Origin: Amblyornis subalaris
Lineage: Eukaryota > Chordata > Aves > Passeriformes > Ptilonorhynchidae
Length of the DNA: 64,000 bases
Direction of reading: 5' to 3'
NCBI GenBank assembly: GCA_018881555.1
Contig: JACAXG010000052.1
Span: 2,170,001 to 2,234,000 of the forward strand
Every line of letters begins with the position of its first letter. Position 1 is the stretch's first letter. A program made the position numbers and the translations under genes. The notes beneath the pieces are model-generated. The model had not been told where the DNA came from, searched no databases, and saw only the letters and a list, made by a program, of their open reading frames with translations. This document shows, one piece after another, positions 12,076 through 24,430 of this stretch.

Positions 12076-12661
12076 CTTCTTCCAACAGTAGATAACTCAG
12101 AAGGAATAGGGTTGCAAAACTTCATTCACCTCTGTTCTTTCTGAAGTTGCCTTTAGCCATTCTTAAGGAACAGAATCTAACTTGAAGCAACAGATTTCCT
12201 CGTTGAATTCTTTGGCTTGTATGTTTATGTGTAATGTCAGTTTTTTGAGGTATAGTTCCACTCAATCAAAAATTACATTTGATGCAGTAATTCCTGGAAA
12301 TGAAAGTCTGCATTACATGAGAAATCAAATGAGGTGAGTAGAATCATACCTTGCAGCATTAGAAGTGAATTACCTGGAGGACATGGAGGAATGATTTAGT
12401 TAAAATAAAAATCCTTTTGGCCTTCCGTCATTATTTAAGCCCAAACTCAAGTGAAATCAAAAAATATTCTTCCTTTTCATTAATAACAGTACTGCCTTAT
12501 TCTTGAAAAATTCTGAACAAAAGCTATCAATTGGTTATGAAAAAAATGGAGTTTGTATCTTACATTTCTGGTGCAAACAGAGGCAGTCAGAAACCTGAGA
12601 AAAAGTTTTAAGTGTTCTCACACAATGCATTATTGAGCGCTTGTCCTAACGCAGCCATAGT
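12076..12661. other. Unassigned sequence between CR1 copies
   Basis: AT-rich sequence with no recognised repeat or exon. It may include further degraded CR1 sequence at the left edge. Confidence 0.5.
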
Positions 12662-12828
12662 CCATAGAAGTTGTGGATACCCCATTCTTGGAAGTGTTTG
12701 AGGCTGGCTTGGATGGGGCTTTGAGCAATATGTTCTAGCAGAAGGTGTCCCTGCCCATGGCAGGAGGGCTGGAACTGGGTGATCTTCAAGGTCCCTTCCA
12801 ACCCAAACCATTCTATGATTCTATGATA
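12662..12828 (+). mobile_element. CR1 LINE 3' end with intact 8-bp tail
   Basis: Plus-strand CR1. It contains GGATACCCCATTCTTGGAAG, GGCTTGGATGGGGCTTTGAG, GGTGTCCCTGCCCATGGCAG, GATCTTCAAGGTCCCTTCC and the terminal ATTCTATGATTCTATGATA. It is heavily 5'-truncated, with only about 165 bp retained. The close match to the typical avian 3' end suggests a relatively young insertion. Confidence 0.96.
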
Positions 12829-12930
12829 GATTTAAAGAGAGCAAAATGTAAAGGAATGTAATTTTCCTACTACCATTCTCCAAAAGGACACATTCCCAGT
12901 TAAGGTAAGTATCAAAANCACAGTGGTCAT

Positions 12931-13280
12931 ATAGAATCATAGAACCATTAAGGCTGGAAAAGACCTTTAAGATCATCTAGTCCAACCACCAACCCAGCAC
13001 CACATCCATATTCACCATTAAACCATGTCCTCAAGTGCCCTATCCATATGTTTTTTGAACACTTCCAGGGATGGTGACTCCACCACTTCCCTGCACAGTC
13101 TGTTCCAATGCTTTACAACTCCTTCCATGAAAAAAAATTCCTAATATCTATTATAAACCTCCCTTGGCACAACTTGAAGCCATTTCCCCTCATCCCCTCA
13201 TCCCCCCTTGTTAGCTGGGAGAAGAGACTGACAGCCATTTCCCTACAACATCCTTTCAGGTAGTTGTAGAGAGCAACACA
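12931..13280 (-). mobile_element. CR1 LINE 3'-UTR fragment
   Basis: Minus-strand copy beginning ATAGAATCATAGAACCATTA, then GATCATCTAGTCCAACCACC, AGTGCCCTATCCATATG, CACTTCCAGGGATGGTGACT and CCATTTCCCCTCATCCC. It ends within the CR1 block reading GTAGTTGTAGAGAGC. A local CCTCATCCC duplication lies near 13188-13204. It points tail-to-tail at the CR1 at 12662-12828, with 102 bp between. Confidence 0.95.
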
Positions 13281-16200
13281 ACAAGAAACCAGCTTACCTG
13301 TACTGCCAATTTACATCTACACTTCATTGTTGCAACATTTGGCATTTGTCTCATGCTGTTAACTTATTTCTCACACACAAATTGTCAGATGCACCTTAGA
13401 TCAAGGTATAAAGGCCACCCCCATTTCCATTTCTCCTTGCTTGTGTGCTTTCATGAGAGTTCCTTTTTTCTCGTTTCGGAAAAGAAGTTTAGTGCACAGC
13501 AGATTATTACTTTGCTAAATTTATGGACCTTGGTCTTAGCCTTTGTGAAACTGAAATTTCATCTCAACTGCTACATCCCTCGTCTACCAACATAATCACA
13601 GATGTGCTGTTTTAATGTTCTGTTGATACAGGAAAAATGAGAACAATNACTCTTGTGTTAATTAGTTAGCCCACAGAAGCTACTAAGTTNGAAAGTGTGG
13701 AACTGTACAGGGCAGTAGTTTACATTGTCTGCCCATATCTTGTGTTAATTAAAAAAAAAGTTGTCTTATAATTACTTTATTTTATCCTTTTAGTTCCCTT
13801 ATCTAGAAAATAAATAGCCCTAGAATTCCTTTATTTTAGTTGGGGTAGGCATATATTACCTTTCATTTTTTTTTTTGAATTCAGGTGAACTAAAGCATTA
13901 GAAACTGATCAGTGGAATGTGTACATGGTGCTGAGTGAATCACTATGCTATTTTCTTTTTTCTCAAGATACTCTCATGACACATTCCCTTTGTATTTTTT
14001 GATAATATAAAGAGTTAAGCCATTATCAATGTCATTTCAATAAAAAACCTCCTCATAAACTTGCAAATTGGATCTTTTCAACATGCAAATTGTGCCTTTT
14101 CAAATACCTCAGCAGTGTAGCTACCTGAACTATAACAATAAAATTGCAATACTCATCTAAATAAATACAATTGTCAGATTCTCCATTCTCAGGCCCCTGC
14201 CCTTACAGTGAAAAAGCCCAGCTCTAAATGCTATTTTTGGACAAGTCACCAGTTCCTTAAACCCCTGTATAAATTACTATTTTGCTCTGAGAATGTATTG
14301 TATTCAAGTTATTGCTTGAAAGCTTGTTTGGCAGTGAAGCTAACAGAGAGATTGTCAGGTGAAACTGATGCTGTCAGCCTGAAAGCACAGTCATACAGCC
14401 AGTAAGTACTGCACAGATGCAGAGCTCAAACTGCATGAGCTTCCACTGGAACAGGACCTGTCAATCTGTCACATCATCTTCTCTGATTAAAAGATTTTGT
14501 GAGCAGGTGTCTCCAAGTTCAGCAAAGGTTTCCTAGAAGGTAACGATGCAAAAATTAGAACCTGACTGATGTGTCCATCACAGAATGGTCAAGGGCAACA
14601 AAGTTGGTTTCAGAGCTTGTTTATCTGCATGTTTCCATTAATCAGATGNCCTTTTGGTGAAAGTTGCCTAAAAGGTCTCTTTTGACTCACTATTTCCTCA
14701 GAAAATACCTATGATATATGCCATCAATACGGACACTTCAAGTCCTTCATCTGCCACCTTTGTTTAAGAAAAAATTTTAGGCTGGAAAAAACAAAGATCT
14801 TCTTCACTTTAATAAAATGTGGGAAAGAAAACATATTTTCTGCTCTCTTTCTCAGTTTTCAGAAATTTGTCTGCATCAGGATTACACTGTCTCCTCTCCA
14901 AAAGTGGTCTTCTACTCATAGCCTTGGAGAGGGCCCTTCAGAGAAAATAAACGCTAGAAACTTTGGCTCTGAATCATAGAGCCCTGTGGGTGAANTGGAA
15001 TAAATAGAAGGAAGATGAAAGGAGGATTAGAGGCTGGCTGTGAAGAACATGAGCAGGAATGACAAAAGGAAAGGCTGTAGTGTTAGCTTAGTTACATTCC
15101 CACCATGAAAATAATGAAGGAAAAAACCCCATCACCTTATTCATATTTGGATTCATATTTGGATTCATTGCCTAATAGAATGAGGCTGCTTAATGCAGAT
15201 GAAATTCTCACAATGCCTAAGGTAAGGATATACAATCCCTGGCCAAGCACTCCTCTAGGGATTACATTGTACTTCCTACATCAACTTTCATTTGAGGATC
15301 CAAAATTTGTTACCCAGGCAAACTTTGTATCTCTCCTTCTTAGCAAGCTGGGAAACTGGAACATAATGAAGTTAAGAGATTCCTAATCATTGAACAANTT
15401 ACCTACACTGCCAAGGTCAAAGATAGTAGAGTAGCGAGATAGCTGTGTCTGGAAAGTAACGATTAAATTATGAGTTCATAGAAATCAGTCATCATTTGCT
15501 CTTTGAGTTCTGCAACCAAGCAAACAGTAAGGAATTCATCTCAAATCTTTGACTGACCAACTGCTGCCTTGCATCCTGATGGAACCTCATTCCTCTGAGG
15601 GGAGCTGGGAGATGTCCTCCAAAATATTTGCTTTCATGATAATGTCAAAGAACAGAGGAAATTGGGAGCTCAGAAACAAAAAAAAAGTCCTCAGATCCTC
15701 TGTTTGAAATATATTGATTTATAATTTATAATCAGAAATTCAGCTGAAGCTCATCCAAGCCTTAAGCCGTTTCAACTCCATATAGACCTTGCAAATCACA
15801 AAATGCAGTTGCTGGGAAATGTAAACTCTGCCTAATGTCAGTAAGACTATTTAGTTGGATAAGGACTGTCAAATGCAGTTAAGCTTGATTCTGTAATGAT
15901 AAGAACGTAAAATCAGCCAAATTGAGTAATACCAGACATCTATTCTACTCAACTCTCTGCCTTGAAAAGTGGTTTGTAACTGATGGTTGGGAAAATGGAC
16001 ACACACAGGGTAAAGGTTCACTCAATTCTTGATCAGATTTTGGCTAAGCCAGCTTGTGCTAAAACCTGATGTATGCTGGGAGCAGTGCCGTTGGGTCAAA
16101 GAGAGTGTCACATAAGCAGTACAAGTGGCTGGGAAGAGCTGAAGGGCTGTGATCACCCACAAACTGCTGTCTCTGGCAGTCATTATCTTTTGCCTGGAAG

Positions 16201-16416
16201 TTTCCTCAGAATCCACTAGCTTATGGAAATGGTACAGATCAAACCTCCAAACTGGAGGGTATAAAATATCAGATTGCTCAAAAAGCTTCTAAAGCATATC
16301 CAAGAGCAACTGGAATTACGAGGCTTTTGTGCTTCCCAGTGTGATACAGGGAACACCCTACTGTGACAGAGGAGGAAGGATCACCATCAGGTAGGTAATT
16401 AGTTAAATTAAATCAC
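13281..16416. other. Anonymous AT-rich non-coding sequence
   Basis: No gene or interspersed repeat is recognisable. A 12-bp unit (TTCATATTTGGA) is tandemly repeated about 2.5 times at 15140-15169. Poly-A and poly-T runs are short and ordinary. Confidence 0.55.
15140..15169. repeat. 12-bp tandem repeat, about 2.5 copies
   Basis: Two perfect copies of TTCATATTTGGA followed by TTCATT. The repeated Tyr-Leu-Asp-Ser in the overlapping open frame comes from this duplication. Confidence 0.9.
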
Positions 16417-16530
16417 AGAGTAAATTTTCCTGTAAACTTGAGAGATTTGAATGGACTACAAAGTTTAAATGAGAGAGTACAATGTCCTGTAAATTTGAGA
16501 GATCTGAAAGGACTGTGACATACCTCCCAT
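16417..16530. repeat. 57-bp tandem duplication
   Basis: AGAGTAAATTTTCCTG and CTTGAGAGATTTGAATGGAC recur 57 bp to the right as AGAGTACAATGTCCTG and TTTGAGAGATCTGAAAGGAC. Copies differ by several substitutions, so the duplication is not recent. The right boundary of copy 2 is uncertain, since similarity is clear only to about 16511. Confidence 0.8.
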
Positions 16531-16751
16531 TCAGCATTAAAAGTGTACCTCCTACACCAGAGATTGCATCCAGATAACCATTTTAACAGATGCTGAAGGA
16601 TGTGAACCCGTTTTGGCCTCCACAATATCACATGACAATGAATCATGCAGTTTAATTATTTACAGCATGAAAATAATCTCTCTAGAGAGAAAGCAATAGT
16701 TTAAGTGAATTGTAAGGCAGCTTGCTTAGTCACTCTGTGAATCATGTTGAA

Positions 16752-16780
16752 TGTCTGGGGCACGGCAGATACCCCAGACA
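16752..16780. repeat. Inverted repeat, 9-bp stem
   Basis: TGTCTGGGG and CCCCAGACA are perfect reverse complements separated by 11 bases. The stem is too short to argue for a microRNA precursor, and no U-tract follows it. Confidence 0.85.
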
Positions 16781-19700
16781 ATGATACCACGAACAAAGGA
16801 TATGCATTAGAAATTATCCAGTTCCACTTTCTCGCTATTAGTAGTTCACTGAAGTGTGATGGGGAACCGCATCTCATATATCCCAATAGGACTTATGCCA
16901 CAAGGAGGAACATAGATAGACATTTCAGGAAAATATCTCACCCTGAAACTGTGCTTATATCAGTAAAACTGACAGTGACTTCAAGCGCAGTGCCTAGCAA
17001 ATTTTTCCACTAGGCAGTTCTAGAAAATTATCTGAGCATCTCTTCAGTTGTACTAGCAGAAACATGACTTGGTAGAGTAACAGCAAATACTGCCAATTTT
17101 CTTTATTACATGTTTGAAAGAAATTATTATGGCTAGAAGTATAGGTATTTCCTGGTAGATCCAGAGAATGAATAATAACAGAGAATTTTGACTTCTTCCT
17201 ATGTTGGCACCCATATAAGAGATTTATAAAGGAAAAAAATGTATTTTGGTCACTTTACTGCCCTTCATATGATAGAAGGTGCAGTCTTAGGAGAGAATGT
17301 TATTAGGAGGCTATCAAATTCAGAAAAAATGTTCAGAAGAAGGTAAGTCAGAAAGTAAATATGTTTTCANCTCACCTTTCAATTCTTGCTAAAATTAGAT
17401 AACTACATGACTCATGTACAGAATCTGAACAATTTTTCCCTCTGACATGGTTGTCAGATGCAGAAAAACTCTATATAGTCCTGCTATGGCAAAACAATAA
17501 TACAAACACAAACCTGCAACTTTGGAAAGGGCANGTAAGCAAAATTGTGGTTATAAATTCAATTAGGATCACACCAGGAATTTAGAAAGGATTGTCCTGA
17601 TCTTTCCACACTGTTGGGAATTCACGCCTGCTACTTTGTCAGGCAATAAGAATTCAAGATATTCGGTCCTGTTTGTTGGTATGAAAAACTTTGCAGGATG
17701 ACAGCGTACATATTATTCACTTGTGCTTGTCACCAGGCTTTTAAAAGCTCAGTTTTTGTGTGATGTCAAAGGAGGTGGCTGACCTAATTTAATCGGTTCC
17801 TACTGATAGGTAGGAACTACTAGTGATGGCTGTCCTGTAAAGCAGAAGTTGAGTGGTTCAGCTCTTGCTCCTGTCTTTGCCCTGTCAGACTGACAGCCAA
17901 GCATGGATAACGCCTTTTACCACCGTGGGTATTTCACATTTAGTTGCTGAGATAACTGGACAGAATTTGCAGCAAAGCTTCCCAGTTGCAATCCAAATGA
18001 CTTGCGCACAGGCAAAAAGGAAAGGGAAAACAATAGGAGCAAGGCCTGTGGCAGATATCCTCACAAATAAGACCCCTAGCCTTGCAGTTTAAATTTTTGT
18101 ATGTTAGTCCCAAGTTTTGGTTTTGTTATTAGTGGCTTTCATTGCACAGGCAGGTCTGACTGTCTGCTCTGAAGTTGCTAATTCTGTGAATATCTGAGAC
18201 TGTTTAGAGCTTGTTTAATCATTTGTAGCTCCTTAGTTGTTTGTAAGGAAACAGGAAGCCACAGCGATGTCAAAAGGATTTACTGAAATACACAGAAAGA
18301 GCAAACAACCTTTTCAAGCCAGTAAAATATCACTGTATGACCCACAAATAGCAAGGAGAGATTTACATTTCAATTGATACTTCATTTAAATTGATACTTA
18401 ATTTTGGAACAACAAAATATTCACCTCATCAACTGAAATCCCAAAGAGCCAGCAGAGGCAAAATAATCCATGGAGATTAAGAGCTTTCCTCACATTCCTG
18501 CCTAATTTAAAACACAAACACAACAAGCTTTCAAATGTCTGTGGCAGAGTTGTACAACTTGCTGAAACCAAAATGACTACTAGATTCTAGAAACCACAAC
18601 GTCTCATGGACATGAACTGATCTTGGCAATTGGGTGTCCTGATACACTATGTGTCTCTCTAAGGGCAAGGTTCTTTTGCTAATCTACAAAACACCTCTGC
18701 AAGTTCTAGAGTCAACTATTAGCCAGCCTGTATCCATAAAAAAAACACCTGAGCACATCTCATCTCTTTCTTTTGTCCAGAAAAGGTGAAGTGCATTTGG
18801 AGTCTCAGCAGGAAGTATGAAATTGAAAGGATTATTCAGAGCTTCTTCATGTCCTCTTGTTCAGGGTCATTCAACTGTTTTGCAAATTCTGCATCTTATT
18901 CTTAATCAGCAATTCCTAACATGAAATATTAGGTTGCAGGTGTTTCCCCAAAAATATTTGCTGCCTTTTCTTTTACATAAAGAAGAAAAGTTTAAATCAC
19001 TTTATCAGTCTAGTGGCCTCAGCAGCCATAAGAAAAGGAAAGAAGTTCCCAGTGCATCCTGTGACAATCCTTGGAGTGTCTTACCTCTGCGTGGCACTGC
19101 GAAACCTGAGAAATCTGTATCTATACATGTGCCTCACTGAATATCCCTAATATAATATTAACCCAAGTACAACAGCAAGTACAGGAAAAAATACCAGGTT
19201 ACAGCAAGTAAACACAGATAGCCAGAGCTCAGTNCACGGGTAGGAGTAGTTTGCATTCTTGAGTGTCTAAGCAAAGATATTTATCAAAGTAACCATAATA
19301 AGTAGCTGCAACACATATTTATTGTCTCAAAACCACTAACNGCATGTTTTCAGAATGTTTTTTTGAAAGAAAGCATAACTTAATTTAATTAATTAACTTT
19401 TTTTTTTACATTTTCATCTGACTTTGGTTGCCAAAAAGAAAAGTAATTGATAATATTCTTCCTAGGCTACATGTAACTGTAAGTTTCTGGGTTTGCTTGT
19501 TTTACATTACCTGAAATTATAAATCTGGGAAAAGTTTTGTGAGATTCACTAGCAGGCAACAACAGTACCTGTTCAAACCCAAAAGCAGAGCGGTTGGCAA
19601 TTCCAAAAAAGATGTCATTAAGATGCCTCATTTTCTCCTTTTTTAATACATATTTTNTTTTCTCTTGTTTTTACCCAGTCAAAGCCATTGCAATTTAAAA

Positions 19701-20614
19701 AGGCACAATAGTCCTGTTTAGATTAGAAAAAATCTAATCCATCCTGCCTGACTGTCTTGGAAAATGGTACTTGAAGTAACAATTCCAAGGATGATTTGAG
19801 CTTTCTCTCTGAGGGAAGCAAAGCCAGCTCTTGTCTAAATAAAGCAATGTGTTCCTTTAAAAAAAAATGCAAAAAACCTGTTATTATGCTGTAAAATTTT
19901 CTAGAAAGCTACTCTGATCACTTTAATGTGTCTTGCATCAGGCAGTAAGGAGGCATTTGTAGGGCCTAAAATAAATTTTCCCAGACACGGTTGTTGAACA
20001 AATGAGTCCCTGTGAGTGGCTGGGAGAAGCAGCAGATCCCTGCACAGCTGTATCCAGGACGTGGTCTGCTGCAAGCAGCCATACTGGGTGAGAAGTTAAA
20101 AATCTCACTTCTCCATCTGAAGAAGCTTATCCTGTATTCAGATGGCCTTTGCTTGCCTCAATATCTAATGAAACTTTTGGAACAAATGGCATTGGTTAAT
20201 ACTAATTAAGATCTTAGCTTCTGCGATCATTACATTCAGGCAGGGAACAAGACATGGTAAATCTTGCAAGATTTCAAGCTGGCCTTGCAGCTATCACTCA
20301 AGTTGAGGTCCAGAACTTAGAGTGGGTTTCTCATTTAGAATTGTAAAGCTTTCCCTCTCCCCAAAATCCTGCTTGCCTACTATCCTTGCATACAGCCAGG
20401 CATGTTTTCTTTCATTTGTTGTGAATGACAAGTACGAACCTCTGGTTTATGCACATTTGACAATTCTCTGTATCATCATATATGAGATGATGGGTGTCCT
20501 TGCTGGTAACCTGCCTGCAATAGTAATGCCAAAAAAGGGAGAACCTGATGGCAGATGTGCTTTTTTCAAGAGGCAGGAAGTTTGTGCTGGGAAGTAAAAA
20601 CTTGTCAGTGAAAA
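16781..20614. other. Anonymous AT-rich non-coding sequence
   Basis: No recognised gene or repeat family. A small direct duplication of AATTGATACTT lies at 18372-18399 (17-bp period). Confidence 0.55.
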
Positions 20615-20872
20615 ATCACAGAATCACAGAATAAGCTGAGTTGGAAGGGGATGTCAAGGATCATTGAGTCCAAATCCTGGCCTTTCACAGGACCATCCCC
20701 AAGAGTCACACCATGTGCCTGAGAGCATTGTCCAAATGCTTCTTGAAATCTGTCAGTGGTGCTGTGACCACTTCCCTGGGAAGCCTGTTCCAGTGCCCAA
20801 CCACCTTCTGGGGAAGAACTTTTTTCTAATATCCAATCTAAACCTCCCCGACACAACTTCAGGCCATTTCCC
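20615..20872 (-). mobile_element. CR1 LINE 3'-UTR fragment
   Basis: Starts ATCACAGAATCACAGAATAA (variant 8-bp tail) on the plus strand, followed by GAGTTGGAAGGGGATGTCAA, CATTGTCCAAATGCTTCTTG, GGGAAGCCTGTTCCAGTGCC and CTAATATCCAATCTAAACCT. It is on the minus strand, 5'-truncated and non-coding. The short overlapping open frames on both strands at 20605-20901 are repeat sequence, not genes. Confidence 0.95.
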
Positions 20873-23800
20873 AGCCAACAGCAAAACATGAGTAGTTCCA
20901 TCCTAAATAAAAACAGGGGTCTTGTCAGAATCTACTGGAAAAAAAAAAAAGAGAACTACAAAAGATTTTGATTAAAGGAACATAAAACAGCAGGGGGCAA
21001 CAGAAAAGCAGAATCTGTCGGAGAAGTAGAATTGCTATTAACACCAGATCTGAGCTTCCTAGACAAACGATGCTGGCCTCACTTCAAGACAAGAGGCTCT
21101 TGAGAACATGATGTCCAGCAACATTGTTTTCACTATTTTTCTAATGGGATACTTACTGTTCTGGAAAATTAACAACTGCTTTGTGGACCTGAACAAAAGG
21201 AGGCCAAATTTGTTTGGACTAGCTTGTTCTAAAAATTACTTTACAAGCNCGTTTACTTCCTACTTTATAAAAATTCCTGAATCTACTTGCAGTTTTTTAG
21301 GAGCTGGGATTTTTTTATGCAAACTAAAGAGTTATTTGTATCATAAAGTAAATTATCCCATCCTTCAGAAAAAAATNATAAAGAATAAATCAGAGATATT
21401 ATAGCATAAAGTAAGCATAATTCTCTTCCTTGTAGAGTCTCAAGCCTAGGGGAGGTTGTCTCAGGGAGATCAGAGCACTTGGATTTAAAAGCAGTATTCC
21501 GTGGGGAAATCAGATGAGTGAGTCAGCTGCCAATGGAAAACGACATGGTGAGGGCCATCACCATTTTTCAAGAAGAAGGAGAAGACAAAGATGGAGAAGA
21601 AGAAACATATCAGTAAGGTGGCAAATAACAGTCCTTGCAACAAACAGCCTGGCAAACCCCTGGTTGGGGATATCCATTTAAACTGCTACTTTTTTTGTTA
21701 CTGGCCACAATGGTGTCCCNAATGTAGGGTGCCAAAACTGATAGCTCCTGAATTTTAGTCATTTTACTCAGGTGAAAATATTTTTTTGTCTCATGCATGC
21801 AGACGTACCATCTCACACTAACTTAAGTTCTGCTTCCATCTTTTTATAGCTGTAAACCAGAGCAAGATTTATTTAAAGACATAACTATAGTATTTGATTG
21901 CAATTGTCTCTAAGACTTTTACAGAAGAGACCATAAAATCTCTCTTCAAGGATAGCAGGCTAGTTCAGTTCAAAGGTGCCAGTTTGGGCTATGAGAGATG
22001 TGGCTTAATTTATATCTTCTACTTCCTGGGTGACATGGAGCAAATTTTTCAAAAATACTTACTACTGAATTAGTAATTAAATGCATTCTGTCTTCCATCA
22101 TGATGTTTATCTGGAAAATGAAAGTAAAAGTTGTAATATCTTAGATACCACCATAAACACTTTGCATAAATTTAATTCTACACAACCTAATGGACATTTG
22201 GAATTGCTCCCTGTTCACTGAGCCAAGTGAGCATTTGACTTCAGTTTTGCCACTGAAATGATATGGTGTTGGCAAAGGCAGAGCAGAGCACAGATCTCTT
22301 CAGCCAGGAGTAAACCAGCACTCCATNCTAATATTTTTACTTAAAAAAATATCCAAAAACTTAAAAAAAAAAAAGTTTTTCAAAAAGCTTAGCTATAACT
22401 AGTTGAAGAACTGAAGACTATGAAGACTTGTTGGTTCAACTGCCTTATATAACATTATATAAGTTTGAAACCATCTTACATTAATACTGGGGAAGTATTT
22501 TTAGGTAGCATGATTCACTACATAACTATGACAACACACTTCAAACAACTGAAAATAAACCAATATTCCTATAAACTATTTCAAAGCAAAAACCCACAGA
22601 ATTCAGGCTTTTCATAGCAGACATTGCAACTCAGCAGGGCCACGCTCAGACTAGCTCACGGAATTTGGAACAACTCTCCCTGTCTTAAGATACTCCATGG
22701 GTGTCCATATTTACTCTCGGTTCTTACCTGCTGGTCTCAAAACCAATGCCAAACTTCTTTAGCCTGTTTGTGATCTGTGCCTAAAAAACATAGAAAAATA
22801 AAATTTACAGCCTTCATAGTTCATCCAAGGTATAATTACTTCTGTATTAAAAAGAAGTATATGTTTTTGTATATTTTCATGAACACAAAATAAGATAATA
22901 TCAGTTAGGGATACTAAATCTAGCTGGCAATGCAAAGGGTTAAACCAAGATCCTTGTCTCAATAAACACGTAAAACCATAAAAGACAAAGATTAAGACAG
23001 TCTCTTTTTTATCGATGCAAGAGAGCACTTATTATGCCAGAATTTCATGTCTCCCCTCTTTGTCCAAGGAAATGACTCCTTTTGTTTGTTGCAGTGTATG
23101 CCTGGCACACCAGCATGTGCTCCTGGGCTTCATGTTCTGGAAAACAAGTTTGCATGTTCCTCAGAAAAGTGAGAGAAACGTGAGAACAGCCACAGGGATG
23201 GGAAATGGCATTTAGTCCTGCAGTCANCATGCTCCCCAGTGGAACTATGAAACCAAATGAACAGCCCTGGGCTGGGCTTCCTGACAAAGCCATCACCCTA
23301 GGGAGAAGCACAGCCAATTTCCATCCCTTTGAAAAGGGGATGCCTTGCTTCTTTCTGCTTCCTTCTGACATTGCTCAAGACAAAAATTCTTGANATCAGG
23401 TCATTTGCCAGGGTGCAGCCATACCATAAAACTCCCATGTTTTGGATCTGTGTTATCACATTCTGTCACTTTTCCTTGCATAAATGATAAAAATTTAATT
23501 TTGATTGTGCTATATAAATAAAAATAAGCTATTTGGGAAAGTTCTTATAGAAACCAAATAAATACTAGTTATAGTCAAATAAGACTTCATTTGTTCAAAT
23601 TTAATGTTCTAGTTAACTTTAAATTACATACTTGAACCTATGCTTGTACTTTGATATTCCCTTTGAAGTAATGAGGGATAGCTACGTTTAACAAGCAATT
23701 CAGCCTATCATAAGATAAGAGTTTAATGTGAATATTCCTCTGGAGGTGTGTATATCTTAAAATGGCAATACAGCTTAGGATGACTAACTTGGAATTGTAT

Positions 23801-24380
23801 GTCTAATTTTTAGAGTCTTACATTTTGGCAGATGGATCCCACCACGAGTATGCTAATCTAACGTATCTGTGAAAGGCACTATTAAGACAACAACTTGGAT
23901 AAAAAAGAATTAAGAAGAAGCTAATGATACTGCAGCTCCCATTATATCAATGTTTTTCTCCTGCCATTATTATACTCATCATAAATATTTCTCAGTGATA
24001 TCTCCTGAAATGAAGTGCGCATGTACCTGGGACCACCAGCTGCGCTGTACAGCCCTTTTATGTGAAATGGCATAAGCATCAGATACAACACCTTTACAGT
24101 ACCTTTTTAGCATGCTATTATGGCCTAAAGAGCCTATGATACAATGTAAAAAAGATAGAGAGGCAATGTTGATGACAATGGCTTTTATCTCACCTGCACT
24201 CAAGCATCTTGCTTTTAGACATTCATAAATAAATCTTAAGGAATAAACTATAGAAAAACAAAGAAAAGTGAGTAATATATTAAATTGTCTGCAAAACATT
24301 ACAGAACATTTTCTCAAAACCTGGAAAACAGAGTTGTAATCCAAATCCTATAGCTCTCAAATTCTGTGTGTTTCTGCTGC

Positions 24381-24430
24381 ATCTAAATCTGAATCTAAAT
24401 TTATTCCTAATTCTAATTCTTAATCTAAAT
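24381..24430. repeat. Degenerate (ATCTAA)n-like array
   Basis: Repeated ATCTAAAT, TTCTAATTC and ATCTAAATA units in loose 6-7 bp register, interrupted. An old simple repeat. Confidence 0.7.

Noticed and set aside
16752..16780. Hairpin considered as a microRNA precursor
   Set aside because: A 9-bp stem is far shorter than the roughly 30-bp stem of a pre-miRNA.
20605..20901. 98-codon minus-strand and 75-codon plus-strand open frames
   Set aside because: Both fall almost entirely within CR1 3'-UTR sequence, which does not encode protein.
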